From Neostapfia colusana (taxonomy: Eukaryota > Streptophyta > Magnoliopsida > Poales > Poaceae), in contig JASWHV010000018.1 of NCBI GenBank assembly GCA_030760725.1, positions 19,500,273-19,564,272 of the forward strand: a stretch of 64,000 nt of DNA. Reading direction: 5' to 3'. Shown piece by piece: positions 23,204-33,541 of this stretch. Position 1 is the first letter of the stretch. Every line of letters starts with the position of its first letter. The notes beneath the pieces are model-generated. The model saw only the letters and a program-made list of their open reading frames with translations, ran no database searches and had not been told where the DNA came from. A program made the position numbers and the translations under genes.

Positions 23204-24337
23204 TGTCGAAGTGTTCGGTCGACACTTCCCCCGGGCCTGCACTGGGCAGCCCGCGGAGGTTCTTATTTCGGTGGGGCTAGTCCCTTGCGGAGAGCTTGAG
23301 CGTATGGACGAGTTAGTAAGAGCTTGACACGGTGAATTTTACGTGGTTCAGGCCGCCGGAGCGTAAAACCCTATGTCCACGGCGAGCTATGGAGCTCGCT
23401 GTATTGCTTGCTGCTCAGAACCGGAGTCCTGAGCTTGGGGGTGAGTTACAGCTTGGGTGTGAATGGCTAGCGTGTGAGTTGCGGGAATGCGAACCAACAG
23501 AGTTCGAACCAACAGCGTTCGAACCCTTGCTAACGTTGCCTACCTAAGCCTTTTATAGTCCAAGGGTCGAGTGGCTTACAAGGGGGGCCGGGACCCAACA
23601 GGTGGCCCCGGGGTGATTTTCTACCAGCTATTATGTCTTGGCGCTGGCGTCGAAGTCCTCGTCCTGCCGCCCTACCCATGCCGCAGGCTAAGTGTAGCGT
23701 GTAGTCGTTGGTGATGGCAGGGGCGGCAGGGCGTGTCTTGTCCGGTCTTGTCGCTGCCTTCAATGGCCTGCAGCTTCAGACATTGTACGCCTGTCCTGAC
23801 TGTGACTGATCACAGCGCCTCCTGACAGGCGTGCGCTGCGCCTCTTCGTCTCGGGAAGGCGCGTGTCTTGAATGCTTGAATGCTTTGTACGGTAAAGGAA
23901 TGGCGCGCCTTTACTCCTGCTGCCTACCGCGCCGGTCAGCAGCACTGTTCTGCTGGCCACGTGTCGGACCCGGAGCTCTCCTCTAAGGAGGGGGGGAGCT
24001 CTGGCTCCACTAGACACGTGGAGCCTTCGGAGCTCACCTCCGCGGAGGGGGTGAGGTCCGGTCTTCCGGGCCACGTGGCAGGCTCGGAGCTATCCTTTGA
24101 GGAGAGGAGAGCCCCGGTCCTGCTGGACACGTGGTGCCTTCGGAGCTCGCCCTTGCGGAGGGGGCGAGGTCCGGCCTCCTGGGCCATGCGGCAGGCCCGG
24201 AGCTATCCTCCATGGGGAGGGGAGCTCCGGCCCCGCTGGACACGTGGCGCCTTCAAACCTCGCCCCTGCAGAGGGAGCGAGGTCCTTAGGAAGTTTTACC
24301 CTGTGCGCGGGGGTACCCAGTATTGAGGGTACCGACA
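23204..24337 (-). repeat. C1 3' LTR
   Basis: 1134 bp, TGTCGAAGTG...ACCGACA on the plus strand. G-box-like sites at about 23958-24245 keep the roughly 55-bp spacing. It shares the GTGTTCGGTCGACAC subtype with the C1 5' LTR. Confidence 0.93.
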
Positions 24338-24362
24338 GTGGCCCCCGAGCTCACCTCGGGGG
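24338..24362 (-). other. C1 3' internal end with hairpin
   Basis: The minus strand ends CTCGGGGGCCAC before the LTR start TGTCGG, a short G-run rather than a long polypurine tract. 24342-24362 is a perfect 8-bp stem (CCCCCGAG/CTCGGGGG) with a 5-base loop. C4 has a related end, into which element A inserted. Confidence 0.7.
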
Positions 24363-24469
24363 AGGTAACGAGCCCGAGGTGAGGCCTTCTCCTACCCGCA
24401 CGCTTTCTTGTCTTGAGTACTCCCTGTGCTGGCAGGGTCTTGAGGGCTTCGGAGTTCAGCCTCTGAGGA

Positions 24470-25650
24470 GAGGGTGAAGCCTGGCATCGGAGCTCAGCCC
24501 TTGTGAAAGGGGGAGGTCCGGCTTCGGAGCTTGCCTCTGAGAAGAGGGGTGGTCCGGGAAGTCATCGGAGCTCAGGCCCACGAAGGGCGTGAGGTACGGC
24601 ATCAGGGCTCGCCTCTGAAAGGAGGGTGAGGGCTGGCGTCGGAGCTCGGCCCAGCTGTGGGGGCGGAGGTCCGGAAGTCATCGGAGCTCAGGCCAGCGAA
24701 GGGCGTGAGGTCCGGCATCAGCGCTCGCTTCTGAAAGGAGGGCGAGGGCTGGCCTCGGAGCTCGTCCCAGCTGCGGGGGCGGAGGTCCGGAAGTCATCAG
24801 AGCTCAGGCCAGCGAAGGGCGTGAGGTCCGGAGGTCATCGGAGCTCAGGCCAGCGAAGGGCGTGCAGTCTGGCATCAGCGCTCGCCTCTGAAAGGAGGGC
24901 GAGGGCTGGCCTCGGAGCTCGGCCCAGCTGTGGGGGCGGAGGTCTGGAAGTCATCGGAGCTCAAGCCAGCGAAGGGCGTGAGGTCCGGAGGTCATCGGAG
25001 CTCAGGCCAGCGAAGGGCGTGAGGTCCGGCATCAGCACTCGCCTCTGAAAGGAGGGCGAGGGCTGGCCTCAAAGCTCGGCCCAGCTGTGGGGGCGGAGGT
25101 CCGGAAGTCATCGGAGCTCAGGCCAGCGAAGGGCGTGAGGTCCGGAGGTCATCGGAGCTCAGGCCAGCGAAGGGCGTGAGGTCTGGAGGTCATCGGAGCT
25201 CAGGACAGCGAAAGGCGTGAGGTCCGGCATCAGTGCTCGCCTCTGAAAGGAGGGCGAGGGCTGGCCTCGGAGCTCGGCCCAGCTGTGGGGGCGAAGGTCC
25301 GGAAGTCATCGGAGCTCAGGCCAGCGAAGGGCGTGAGGTACGGCATCAGCGCTCGCCTCTGAAAGGAGGGCGAGGGCTGGCCTCGGAGCTCGGCCTAGCT
25401 TTGGGGGCGGAGGTCCGGAAGTCATCGGAGCTCAGGCCAGCGAAGGGCGTGAGGTCCGACATCAGCGCTCGCCTGTGAAAGGAGGGCGAGGGCTGGCCTC
25501 GGAGCTCGGCCCAGCTGTGGGGGCGGAGTCCGGAAGTCATCGGAGCTCAGGCCAATGAAGGGCGTGAGGTCCGGCATCAGCGCTCGCCTCTGAAAGGAGG
25601 GCGAGGGCTGGCCTCGGAGCTCGGCCTGGCTGTGGAGGCGGAGTCCGGCA
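24470..25650. repeat. Minisatellite, about 117-bp units, in C1 3' region
   Basis: A direct-repeat array in which GGAAGTCATCGGAGCTCAGG recurs near 24670, 24790, 24945, 25105, 25300, 25417 and 25534. The basic unit is about 117 bp; some units carry one or two extra copies of a roughly 40-bp GGTCATCGGAGCTCAGG block. It shares GGAGCTC and GAGGTCCGG with the LTR G-box modules but has no CACGTG. Open frames across it are repeat by-products. Confidence 0.9.
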
Positions 25651-26162
25651 CTGCTCAGTGGTCCCCCCCTTTCCTGTCCCTTAGTATCATTTGGCTTACT
25701 TTCCCAGGCCGGAATACAGGGCTTGGGTAATCCAGTGCACTTGGTCCCGGAGGTCTGGCCCCAGCCCCAGTCAGGGTGTAACCATCCGGCCCTCTGGTAC
25801 TCAGACCGTAGCGCCGGGGGGCAGAATGCGCATGCTTTGGGTGCAAGACCGGGCAAAGCAAGGCTCCTGACCCCCCGGTCTAGCGTAGGTCTTTTCTCGG
25901 AGGAGACCAACTGGCGGTACAGTACCCTTACAGGGGGAGATCCAAAAGGCCACCGGGCCTCTGGCGGGTACCCCAAGCACTACCGCCTTCGGCAGGACGG
26001 CAAATATCGACTATGCATGAGAGCAGGAAAGAGGAACCGAGTGTACAATGGGCGCACACTGTCTAGAGCGTGGGGAGGTATTCGTATAAATTAATACGTA
26101 ATTTAAATAAACACCTAAGTAAGCATGGTGAACTTACTGGGGTAGCGTCGGAGCGCCTGTCT
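25651..26162 (-). other. C1 non-coding region between integrase remnant and minisatellite
   Basis: It matches C4 at about 53700-54130 and C2 at 15751-15850, so it belongs to the C internal 3' region. No convincing gene is present; short frames on both strands lack recognisable domains. Confidence 0.7.
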
Positions 26163-26640
26163 TCACGCAGAGCGGGTCATGCGTGGCTTCGTCGTACGCC
26201 GGACACGGGGGGACCCCCATGGCGATCTCAGGGGGAAGCATGGCTTTGGCCCCTCATAACATGTGGAAGGGTAGTTCCCGTGACCCGGCCCTGGGAAGTC
26301 CGGCTGGCCTTCGACATGGAGGAGCCGGTATCCCCCGACGGCTCTGGGTGCGCGTCTGCACCGGTTGTGTGGGTCTGCTTGGCGTGGACCTGGCACGCAT
26401 TGCATCCCTAACCGGTTTGACGGCGTCCAGGTGGCTCTCGGTCAGTAGGAGCCATGCCGGGTGGCTTAACCGACCAGCATGCGGGACGATGAGCGTTCCC
26501 AGCACTCGCCTCCGTGGACTACTGCAAGCTAGTCGCAGCCTTCCTCCCGGGTTATGCACCGTAATAAGATGTCGTGGCGCCACGCCAGTAAAGATACCAG
26601 CGTGTAGCACTTAGCCATCCGCACCACCCGTTCAGTGAAT
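26163..26640 (-). pseudogene. C1 degraded integrase remnant
   Basis: Minus-strand fragments read like the start of an integrase zinc-finger region (for example LIVPHAGRLSHPAWLL, then STPSRPTQPVQTRTQSR). The frame is scrambled and the catalytic core is not identifiable. Assignment rests mainly on position downstream of RNase H. Confidence 0.4.
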
Positions 26641-26810
26641 GCAAGTTCATCAGGAAGGATGTCCTTCAAGGAGTCCCGGACCTCCGTGGTCCATGCATCG
26701 GGACTACTTGAGCTTCTGGATCTTGAGCGCTGGGTTGCACGGAGTCCCCAGTGACGCTTACGATCCTTTGGCGGCCTCCATGGCTGCAGGGCCGCCGGGA
26801 CTGCCTAGCT

Positions 26811-27374
26811 TCAGGGCACTGGTTCAGCCCCCTTCGCCCGGCTTGGCGGGCCGGGCTGTGGACCGCAGCAACGTCCTCTCGAAGACTCCTTCGGGCGCAG
26901 GGGCTCCGATGGAGGCCTTCGTTGAGAGTTCGTCAGCTGCGGCCTTGCCAGCGCGTGGTACATGGCGCATATCCAAGGCGAGGAAGTCTTTCTCAACATC
27001 CGCACGTGGAGCAGATAAGCAGCTAGCTGTGGGTCATTGCAGGGGCATTCACCCTTAACTTGCTTGATAAGTAGCTGGGAGTCGCCCTGCGCCAACAACT
27101 GGCGAGCGCCCAGAGACAGGACTGTCTTTTAGGCCAAAGATGAGTGCTTCATACTCTGCCAAGTTGTTGGTTGCCTTGGAATTGAGACGCACCATGTACC
27201 CAGACTGCTCCCCCGATGGCATGAGAAGCAGTACGCCGGCACCGGCCCCCTGCTTTCGCGAGGAGCCGTCGAAGAAGAGCGTCCAGTGAGGCCCGGTGAA
27301 GACCGGAGCTCGGTACTTTGGTTCACCGTCTTCGCGGCCCCTGGGTCAGCCTTCGTTGGCGTCCACTCAGCCAC
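26811..27374 (-). pseudogene. C1 RNase H remnant
   Basis: Two frames are visible. 27374-27129 begins AEWTPTKADPGA, and 27098-26811 has LAQGDSQLLIKQVKGE and DPQLAAYLLHVR, the C-terminal motifs of Tat-type RNase H. The piece between is out of frame. It follows gag directly, which marks a deletion of protease and RT with its edge near 27375-27400. Confidence 0.75.
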
Positions 27375-27378
27375 GAAG

Positions 27379-28790
27379 TTAGCCAGTGCTTGGCTCTTGA
27401 CTGTCTGACGCGATCAGGAGCTCAGCTTGAACTCCGCCATCTTCGAGCTGTCTTCCGGCTTCGGAAGCTGGCAGTGAGTGCCAATGACGCCTGTCTTCTG
27501 CTCCGGCGCACTTGTCCGCCAGGCTGAAGAGCCCCGAGATGTCTTGCACCTCCCTGGTGGCCAACTTCTCGAGCATCTTCTTGTCCCTCACACCTTGTCC
27601 GAATGCGACCACTGCTGATGCATTCGGGGTGTGGGGGATGGTGTTGCGTACCTGGGAGAACAGCTGGATGAAGGAGCGCAGTGATTCCCCATGTTGTTGT
27701 TTGATGGCGTGGAGGTCAAGCCCCGTGCCTGGACGGATGTAGGAACTGCCGAAGTTGGCACTGAACCGCCGGCAGAGCTCTCCCTAGGAAGTTATGGAAC
27801 CCTGGGGGAGGTTCATAAGCCAAGACCGGGCTGGGCCGGTCAAGGCGACGGGGAAGTAGTTGGCCATGACGGCCTCAACCCCTCCTGCGGCAAGTACGGC
27901 GGTGGAGTAGATCTGGAGGAACCCCGCCGGGTTGATGCTGCCTTCGTACTTCTTGGGCAGGTGCGGCCAAAACTTGCGTGGCCACCTCGGGAAGCGGAGG
28001 TGGCGCGCCAGGGCCGCACATCCTGCCCCTGTTGCTGCAGGTGTTGGTGCCGCGAACTCTTGGTTCGCCGCTGGCACAGTGTACCCCGGTATGGGCAAGG
28101 CTGCGCCATAGACCGGGGGCGCCGTTTGCAGGACATATGGCTGTGGCATATGCTGTGTGGCGTATGCCTGGGGCAGAGTTCGTGTGGTGAAAGTCTGCGC
28201 CTCAGGCAGGGTTGAGGGGGTCGTCATGCTGACGCCGGCCTCTTGGCTGCGACGCCTTTCTCGTCGCCGCTCGAGGAACACTCGGGCGTATTGGCCCTGG
28301 TGGCATCGTTCCAGCTCAGTCCTCAGGTCCGTCGACGGAAGCCTGGTGGAGCTGGAATCCGCCGTCTGTCCGTCAACCGTCGGCGTGCGCGTCAGCGACA
28401 CAGCCGGTTGGCCGGAGCGTCGTCCCCGCCGAAGTCAAGGGTTTGCGGCGGCGACGACGAGACGGTCTACTTCGCGAATCCACTGCTGGGTCGCTGAATG
28501 GGGCGCGGCCCCAGCAGGTGGATTGTGCAGTAGCGCTCTTGCTGCAGCCAGCGCACCCCCGTGGGGAACGCTCAGCGCTGCAGAAGATCTCACGCTAGCT
28601 GGCGCCTGCATTGCCGGAGTCGGCGTTGCCGGAGTCGGCTGCTGGCTTCCTGCTTGCACCGACACACTCCGTCCTGAGTATGTCGACACATATTCCCCGC
28701 TAGTCACGGTCCGTCGTGAACGCGGGGGAAGAGAGCTTGCCGCTGAAGGAAGCCTCGTCATCTTCGTCGGCAAAAACTCATCGCGCAAGG
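27379..28790 (-). pseudogene. C1 gag, several frameshifts
   Basis: Homologous along its length to C2 gag. Frames 28788-28435, 28401-27784 and 27612-27379 give the N-terminal Pro/Ser-rich region, the FLQIYSTAVLAAGG / WLMNLPQGSITS core, and VRDKKMLEKLATREVQD. Breaks near 28410 and 27620-27780 prevent a single protein. The C-terminal C/H-rich end is lost at the deletion joining it to RNase H. Confidence 0.85.
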
Positions 28791-28796
28791 GAAAAG

Positions 28797-28815
28797 CCCC
28801 CTACCTGGCGCGCCA
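28797..28815 (-). other. C1 primer-binding site
   Basis: The minus strand reads TGGCGCGCCAGGTAGGGGG, two bases inside the LTR end at 28818. It begins with TGG as primer sites do. The same site in C3 (32214-32232) and C2 (19827-19845) carries point changes. The tRNA identity is not assigned. Confidence 0.8.
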
Positions 28816-28817
28816 AA

Positions 28818-30473
28818 TGTCGAAGTGTTCGGTCGACACTTCCCCCGGGCCTGCACTGGGCAGCCCGTGGAGGTTCTTTTTTCGGTGGGGCTAGTCCCTT
28901 GCGGAGAGCTTGAGCATATGGACGAGTTAGTAAGAGCTTGATACGGCAAATTTTACGTGGTTCAGGCCGCCGGAGCGTAAAACCCTACGTCCACGGCGAG
29001 CTATGGAGCTCGCTGTATTGCTTGCTGCTCAGAACCGGAGTCCTGAGCTTGGGGGTGAGTTACAGCTTGGGTGTGAATGGCTGGCGTGTGAGTTGCAGGA
29101 ATGCGAACCAACAGAGTTTGAACCAACAGCGTTCGAACCCTTGCTAACATTGCCTACCTGAGCCTTTTATAGTCCAAGGCTCGAGTGGCTTACAAGGGGG
29201 GCCCGGGACCTGACAGGTGGCCCCGGGGTGATTTTCTACCAGCTATTATGTCTTGGCGCTGGCGTCGAAGTCCTCGTCCTGCCGCCCTACCCATGCCGCA
29301 GGCTAAGTGTAGCGTGTAGTCGTTGGCGATGGCAGCGGCGGCAGGGCGTGTCTTGTCCGGTCTCGCCTCTGAAAGGAGGTCGACACTTCCCCCGGGCCTG
29401 CACTGGGCAGCCCGCGGAGGTTCTTTTTTCGGTGGGGCTAGTCCCTTGCGGAGAGCTTGAGCGTATGGACGAGTTAGTAAGAGCTTGACACGGCGAATTT
29501 TACGTGGTTCAGGCCGCCGGAGCGTAAAACCCTACGTCCACGGCGAGCTATGGAGCTCGCTGTATTGCTTGCTGCTCAGAACCGGAGTCCTGAGCTTGGG
29601 GGTGAGTTACAGCTTGGTTGTGAATGGCTAGCGTGTGAGTTGCGGGAATGCGAACCAAAGGGTTCGAACCCTTGCTAACGTTGCCTACCCGAGCCTTTTA
29701 TACTCCAAGGCTCGAGTGGCTTACAAGGGGGGCCCGGGACCCGACAGGTGGCCCCGGGGTGATTTTCTACCAGCTATTATGTCTTGGCGCTGGCGTCGAA
29801 GTCCTCGTCCTGCCGCCCTACCCATGCCGCAGGATAAGTGTAGCGTGTAGTTGTTGGCGATGGCAGGGGCGGCAGGGCGTGTCTTGTCCGGTCTTGTTGC
29901 TGCCTTCAATGGCCTGCAGCTTCAGACACTGTACGCCTGTCCTGACTGTGACTGGTCACAGCGCTTCCTGACAGGCGTGCGCTGCGCCTCTTCGTCTCGG
30001 GAAGGCGCGGGTCTTGAATGCTTTGTATGGTAAAGGCATGGTGTGCCTTTACTCCTGCTGCCTACCGCGCCGGTCGGCAGCACTGTTCTGCTGGCCACGT
30101 GTCGGACCCGGAGCTCTCCTCTAAGGAGGGTGGGGAGCTCCGGCTCCGCTGGACACGTGGAGCCTTCGGAGCTCACCCCCGCGGAGGGGGCGAGGTCCTG
30201 TCTTCTGGGCCACGTGGCAGGCTCGGAGCTATCCTTTGAGGAGAGGAGAGCCCCGGTCCTGACGGACACGTGGTGCCTTCGGAACTCGCCGTTGCGGAGG
30301 GGGCGAGGTCCGGTCTCCTGGGCCATGCGGCAGGCCCGAAGCTATACTCCGTGGGGAGGGGAGCTCCGGCCCCACTGTACACATGGCGCCTTCTAACCTC
30401 GCCCCTGCAGAGGTGAGGTCCTTAGGAAGTTTTACCCTGTGCGCGGGGGTACCCGGTATTGAGGGTACCGACA
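28818..30473 (-). repeat. C1 compound 5' LTR with partial duplication
   Basis: 28818-29363 is a normal LTR from its terminal TGTCGAAGTG. At 29364 the sequence switches to CGCCTCTGAAAGGAG, a stretch of the element's own minisatellite. At about 29379 it restarts at LTR base 14 (GTCGACACTTCCCCC) and runs to the proper end at 30473. The outer ends are intact and flanked by GTTGC, so the compound structure is part of the inserted unit or arose in place. Confidence 0.88.
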
Positions 30474-32160
30474 GTTGCGCATCGCCTTCACGGCGCGCTG
30501 AGGCTCCTGGAACTCCACTTGATGGTCGGCGTTGTCTGGGGCGTTGGCCTTCTGCTTGCCATCGCTTTGACGGAAGGGAGGGGCATCAGTTCGCAGCTGC
30601 TTCCCTTTGCGGAAGCGCTCAGCGAGCTTCTGAATCTCCTGGCACTCGGCTGCAGTATGGTAACTGGTGCCGTGCACGGGACATAGCTCGCTTTGGTCAC
30701 CATCTGGGCTGGTGACTGTCGCTGCCTTTTATCGGGGTGTGGCCCCCGAGCTCCACTGGGTGCTGCTGCTGCAGCAACGGGAGCCTCGGTCGGTGGCTTC
30801 ATCTTACCACCGCCCCGGTTCTTGATCTTCTTGCCGCTTCCATAGGAAGCGGCGCCAGATCCGGGCTGTCCTCCTGACTCGGAGGTTGGCAGTGAGTGTC
30901 AGTTCCGCCCTTCAGCTGCCCTGGCGCACTTGTCCGCCAGGCTGATGAGCTCCGAGACGTCGCGAACCTCTCTGGTCACGAGCTTCTCAAGCATCTTCTT
31001 GTCCCGTACACCCTGCCGGAACGCCACCACCACAGAAGCATTTTGGATATGCGGGATGGTGTTTCGTAACTGGGAGAACCGCTGTATGAAGGAGCGCAGC
31101 ATCTCTCCAGGTTGTTGCTGGACGGCGTGGAGGTCGAGCTCCGTGGCAGGCCAGGTGTAAGAGCTCCCGAAGTTGGCAGTGAACTGCCGGCAGAGCTCTC
31201 CCCAAGAGGTTATGGAACCCTGGGGGAGGTTCATGAGCTAAGACCGGGCTGGGCCAGTCAAGGCGACGGGGAAGTAGTTGGCCATGATGGCCTCGTCCCC
31301 TCCTGCCGCAAGGACGGCGGTGGAGTAGATCTGGAGGAACTCCGCCGGGTTGACGCTGCCGTCGTACTTCTCGGGCAGGTGTGACCGGAACTTGCGCGGC
31401 CACCTCGCGAAGCGAAGGTTTGGCGCCAGGGCTGCACATCCTGCTCCTGTTACTGCAGGTGTTGGTGCCGCGAACGCTTGGTTCGCTGCTGGCATTGTGT
31501 ACCCCGGTATGGGCAAGGCTGCACCATAGACCGGGGGCACCGCTTGCAGGCATATGGCTGGGGCACATGCTGCGCGGCATATGCCTGGGGCAGAGATCGC
31601 GTAGCAAACGTCTGCGCCTCAGGCAGGGTTGAGGCAGTCGACATGCTGTCGGCGGCCTCCTGGTTGCAACGCCTTTCTCGTCGTCGCTCGAGGAACACTC
31701 GGGCATCTTGGCCCAAGTGGCATCGTTCCAGCTCCGTCCTCAGGTCCGTCGATGGGAGCCTGGTGGAGCAGGAATCCGCCGTCTGCCCGTCAACCGTTGG
31801 CGTGCGCGTCAGCGACACAGCCGGTTGGCCGGAACGTCGTCCCCGCCGAAGTCAAGGATTTGCGGTGGCGACAACGAGACGATCTACCTCGTGAATCCAC
31901 TGCTGGGTCGCTGACTGAGGCGCGTCCCCAGCAGGTGGATTGTGCAGTAGCGCTCTTGCTGCAGCTAGCGCGCCCCCGTGGGGGACGCTCAGCGCTGCAG
32001 AGGATCTCACGCTTGCTGGAGCCTGCGTTGCCAGAGTCGGCGCTGCCAGAGTCGGCTGCTAGCTTCCAGCTTGCGCCGACACACTCCGTCCAGAGTGTGT
32101 CGAGATGTAGTCCCCGCTAGTCACGGTCCATCGTGAACGCGGGGGAGGAGAGCTTGCCGC
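30474..32160 (-). pseudogene. C3 gag, frameshifted
   Basis: Same family as C2 gag. Pieces: 31818-31450 (N-terminal region), 31540-31238 (EFLQIYSTAVLAAGGDEA), 31234-30899 (SITSWGELCRQFTANF, FIQRFSQLRN, VRDKKMLEKLV), 30802-30488 and 30677-30474 (HGTSYHTAAECQEIQKLAERF). Successive frames differ, so there are several indels. The reading into protease continues across C1 at GTTGC. The first gag bases lie near 32160, after the primer site. Confidence 0.85.
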
Positions 32161-32213
32161 TGATGGAAGCTTGGTCATATTTGCCGGCAAAAGCTCGTCG
32201 CGCAAGGGAAAAG

Positions 32214-32232
32214 CCCCCTACCTAGCGCGCCA
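32214..32232 (-). other. C3 primer-binding site
   Basis: Minus strand TGGCGCGCTAGGTAGGGGG, differing from C1 at one base, two bases inside the LTR end at 32235. It fixes the adjoining LTR as the 5' LTR of C3. Confidence 0.8.
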
Positions 32233-32234
32233 AA

Positions 32235-33540
32235 TGTCGAAGTGTGTAGTCGACACTTCCCCCGGACCTGCTCTGGGCAGCCCGCGGAGGTTCTTTTTCG
32301 GAGGGGCTAGACACTTGCGGAGAGCTTCAGCGTAGGGACGATTGAGGGAGAAGCTTGACACGGGGAGTTTTACGTGGTTCAGGCTGCCGGAGCGTAAAAC
32401 CCTACGTCCATGGTGAGCAGAGTTGCTCGCTGTATTGCTTGCTGCTCAGGACCGGAGTCCAGAGCTTGAGGGTGAGTGGTGTCTAAGGTGCGAGTCAACA
32501 GAGTTCGAACCCTTGCTAACGTCGCCTACCCGAGCCTTTTATAGTCCAAGGATCGAGTGGCTTACAAGGTGGACCCGGGACCCGAAAGGTGGTCCTGGGG
32601 AGATTGCCTGCCATCTACCGTATCTGCAGTTATACTGGTAGTTGTCTCTGGCAAAGGCTTCCGAGTCTTCGTTCTGCCGTCCTGCCCATGCCGCAAGCTA
32701 GTCGTAGTGGTTGATGATGGCAGGGGCGGCAGGGGATGTCTTGTCGCTGTGTTTATTGGCGGGCAGGCTCTGACACGGCGCGCTTGTCTGCGATGTGACT
32801 GGGCGCAACGGCACCTGACAGAGACGTGCTCCGCGTCTCCGCGTCTTGGGAAGGCGCGGGCCTTGAATACCTTGTACGGCCAAGGTATGGCGCGTCTTTA
32901 CGCCTGCTGCCTACCGCGCGGGGGCAGGCAGCGTTGCTCTGCTGGCCACGTGGCGGGCCCGGAGCTCTCCTCTAAGGAGAGGGAGGTCCGGACCCGCGGG
33001 ACACGTGGAGCCTTCGGACCTCTCCCCGCGGAGGGCGGAGGTCCGGCTGCTGCTGGCCACGTGGCCGGCCCGGAGCTCTCCTCTGAGGAGAGGGAGGTCC
33101 GGCCCCGCGAGACACGTGGAGCCTTCGGACCTCTCCCCGCGGAGAGGGGAGGTCCGGCTGCTGCTGGCCACATGGCGGGCACGGAGCTCTCCTCTGAGGA
33201 GAGGGAGGTCCGGCCCCGTGGGACACGTGGAGCCTTCGGACCTCTCCCTGCGGAGGGGGGAGGTCCGGCTGCTGCTGGCCACGTGGCGGGCCTGGAGCTC
33301 TCCTCTGAGGAGAGGGAGGTCCGGCCCCGCGGGACACATGGAGCCTTCGGAGCTCTCCCCGCGGAGGGGGGAGGTCTTGCTGCTGCTGGCCACGTGGCGG
33401 GTCTGGAGCTCTCCTCTGAGGAGAGGGAGGTCCGGCCCTGCTGGACATGTGGCGCCTTCGGAGCTCTCTCTGCGGAGAAGGGTGAGGTCCTTAGGCATTT
33501 TCCCATGTGCGCGGGGTACCCCATATCGAGGGTACCGACA
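32235..33540 (-). repeat. C3 5' LTR with five 111-bp G-box double units
   Basis: 1306 bp, the longest C LTR here. The extra length is array expansion. G-box or derived sites begin at 32947, 33002, 33058, 33113, 33169, 33224, 33280, 33335, 33391 and 33446, alternating 55 and 56 bp. Two read CACATG and the last CATGTG. Because 111 is divisible by 3, long artefactual frames run on both strands. Confidence 0.93.
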
Positions 33541-33541
33541 G

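Larger units (their letters stand above)
23204..30473 (-). mobile_element. Element C1: non-autonomous Tat-like element, pol mostly deleted
   Basis: 7270 bp with perfect duplication GTTGC at 23199-23203 and 30474-30478. Minus strand from right: compound 5' LTR 28818-30473, primer site 28797-28815, gag 28790-27379, a jump straight to RNase H remnants 27374-26811, degraded integrase 26640-26163, non-coding, a minisatellite at 24470-25650, a hairpin next to the polypurine end, 3' LTR 23204-24337. Protease and RT are deleted. It is inserted between gag and protease of C3. Confidence 0.92.
20934..33540 (-). mobile_element. Element C3: Tat-like gypsy element with RT, interrupted
   Basis: Minus strand. 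From right: 5' LTR 32235-33540, primer site 32214-32232, gag 32160-30474, C1 inserted (23204-30473, duplication GTTGC), then protease, RT and the start of RNase H to 20934, where C2 begins. The rest of RNase H, integrase and the 3' LTR would lie beyond C2 and are not in the window. It is the only C copy here that retains RT. YVDD, a DGGA-type protease and no visible chromodomain support the Tat-like assignment. Confidence 0.85.

Noticed and set aside
24097..25048. Repetitive open frames over the C1 3' region
   Set aside because: Low-complexity translation of the minisatellite; opposite-strand frames are equally open.
24470..25650. Resemblance to a CRISPR array
   Set aside because: Units are directly adjacent and similar over their full length, with no unique spacers. 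The setting is a plant retrotransposon.
24470..25650. Centromeric satellite
   Set aside because: About ten units confined within one C element between known internal landmarks, not a satellite block.
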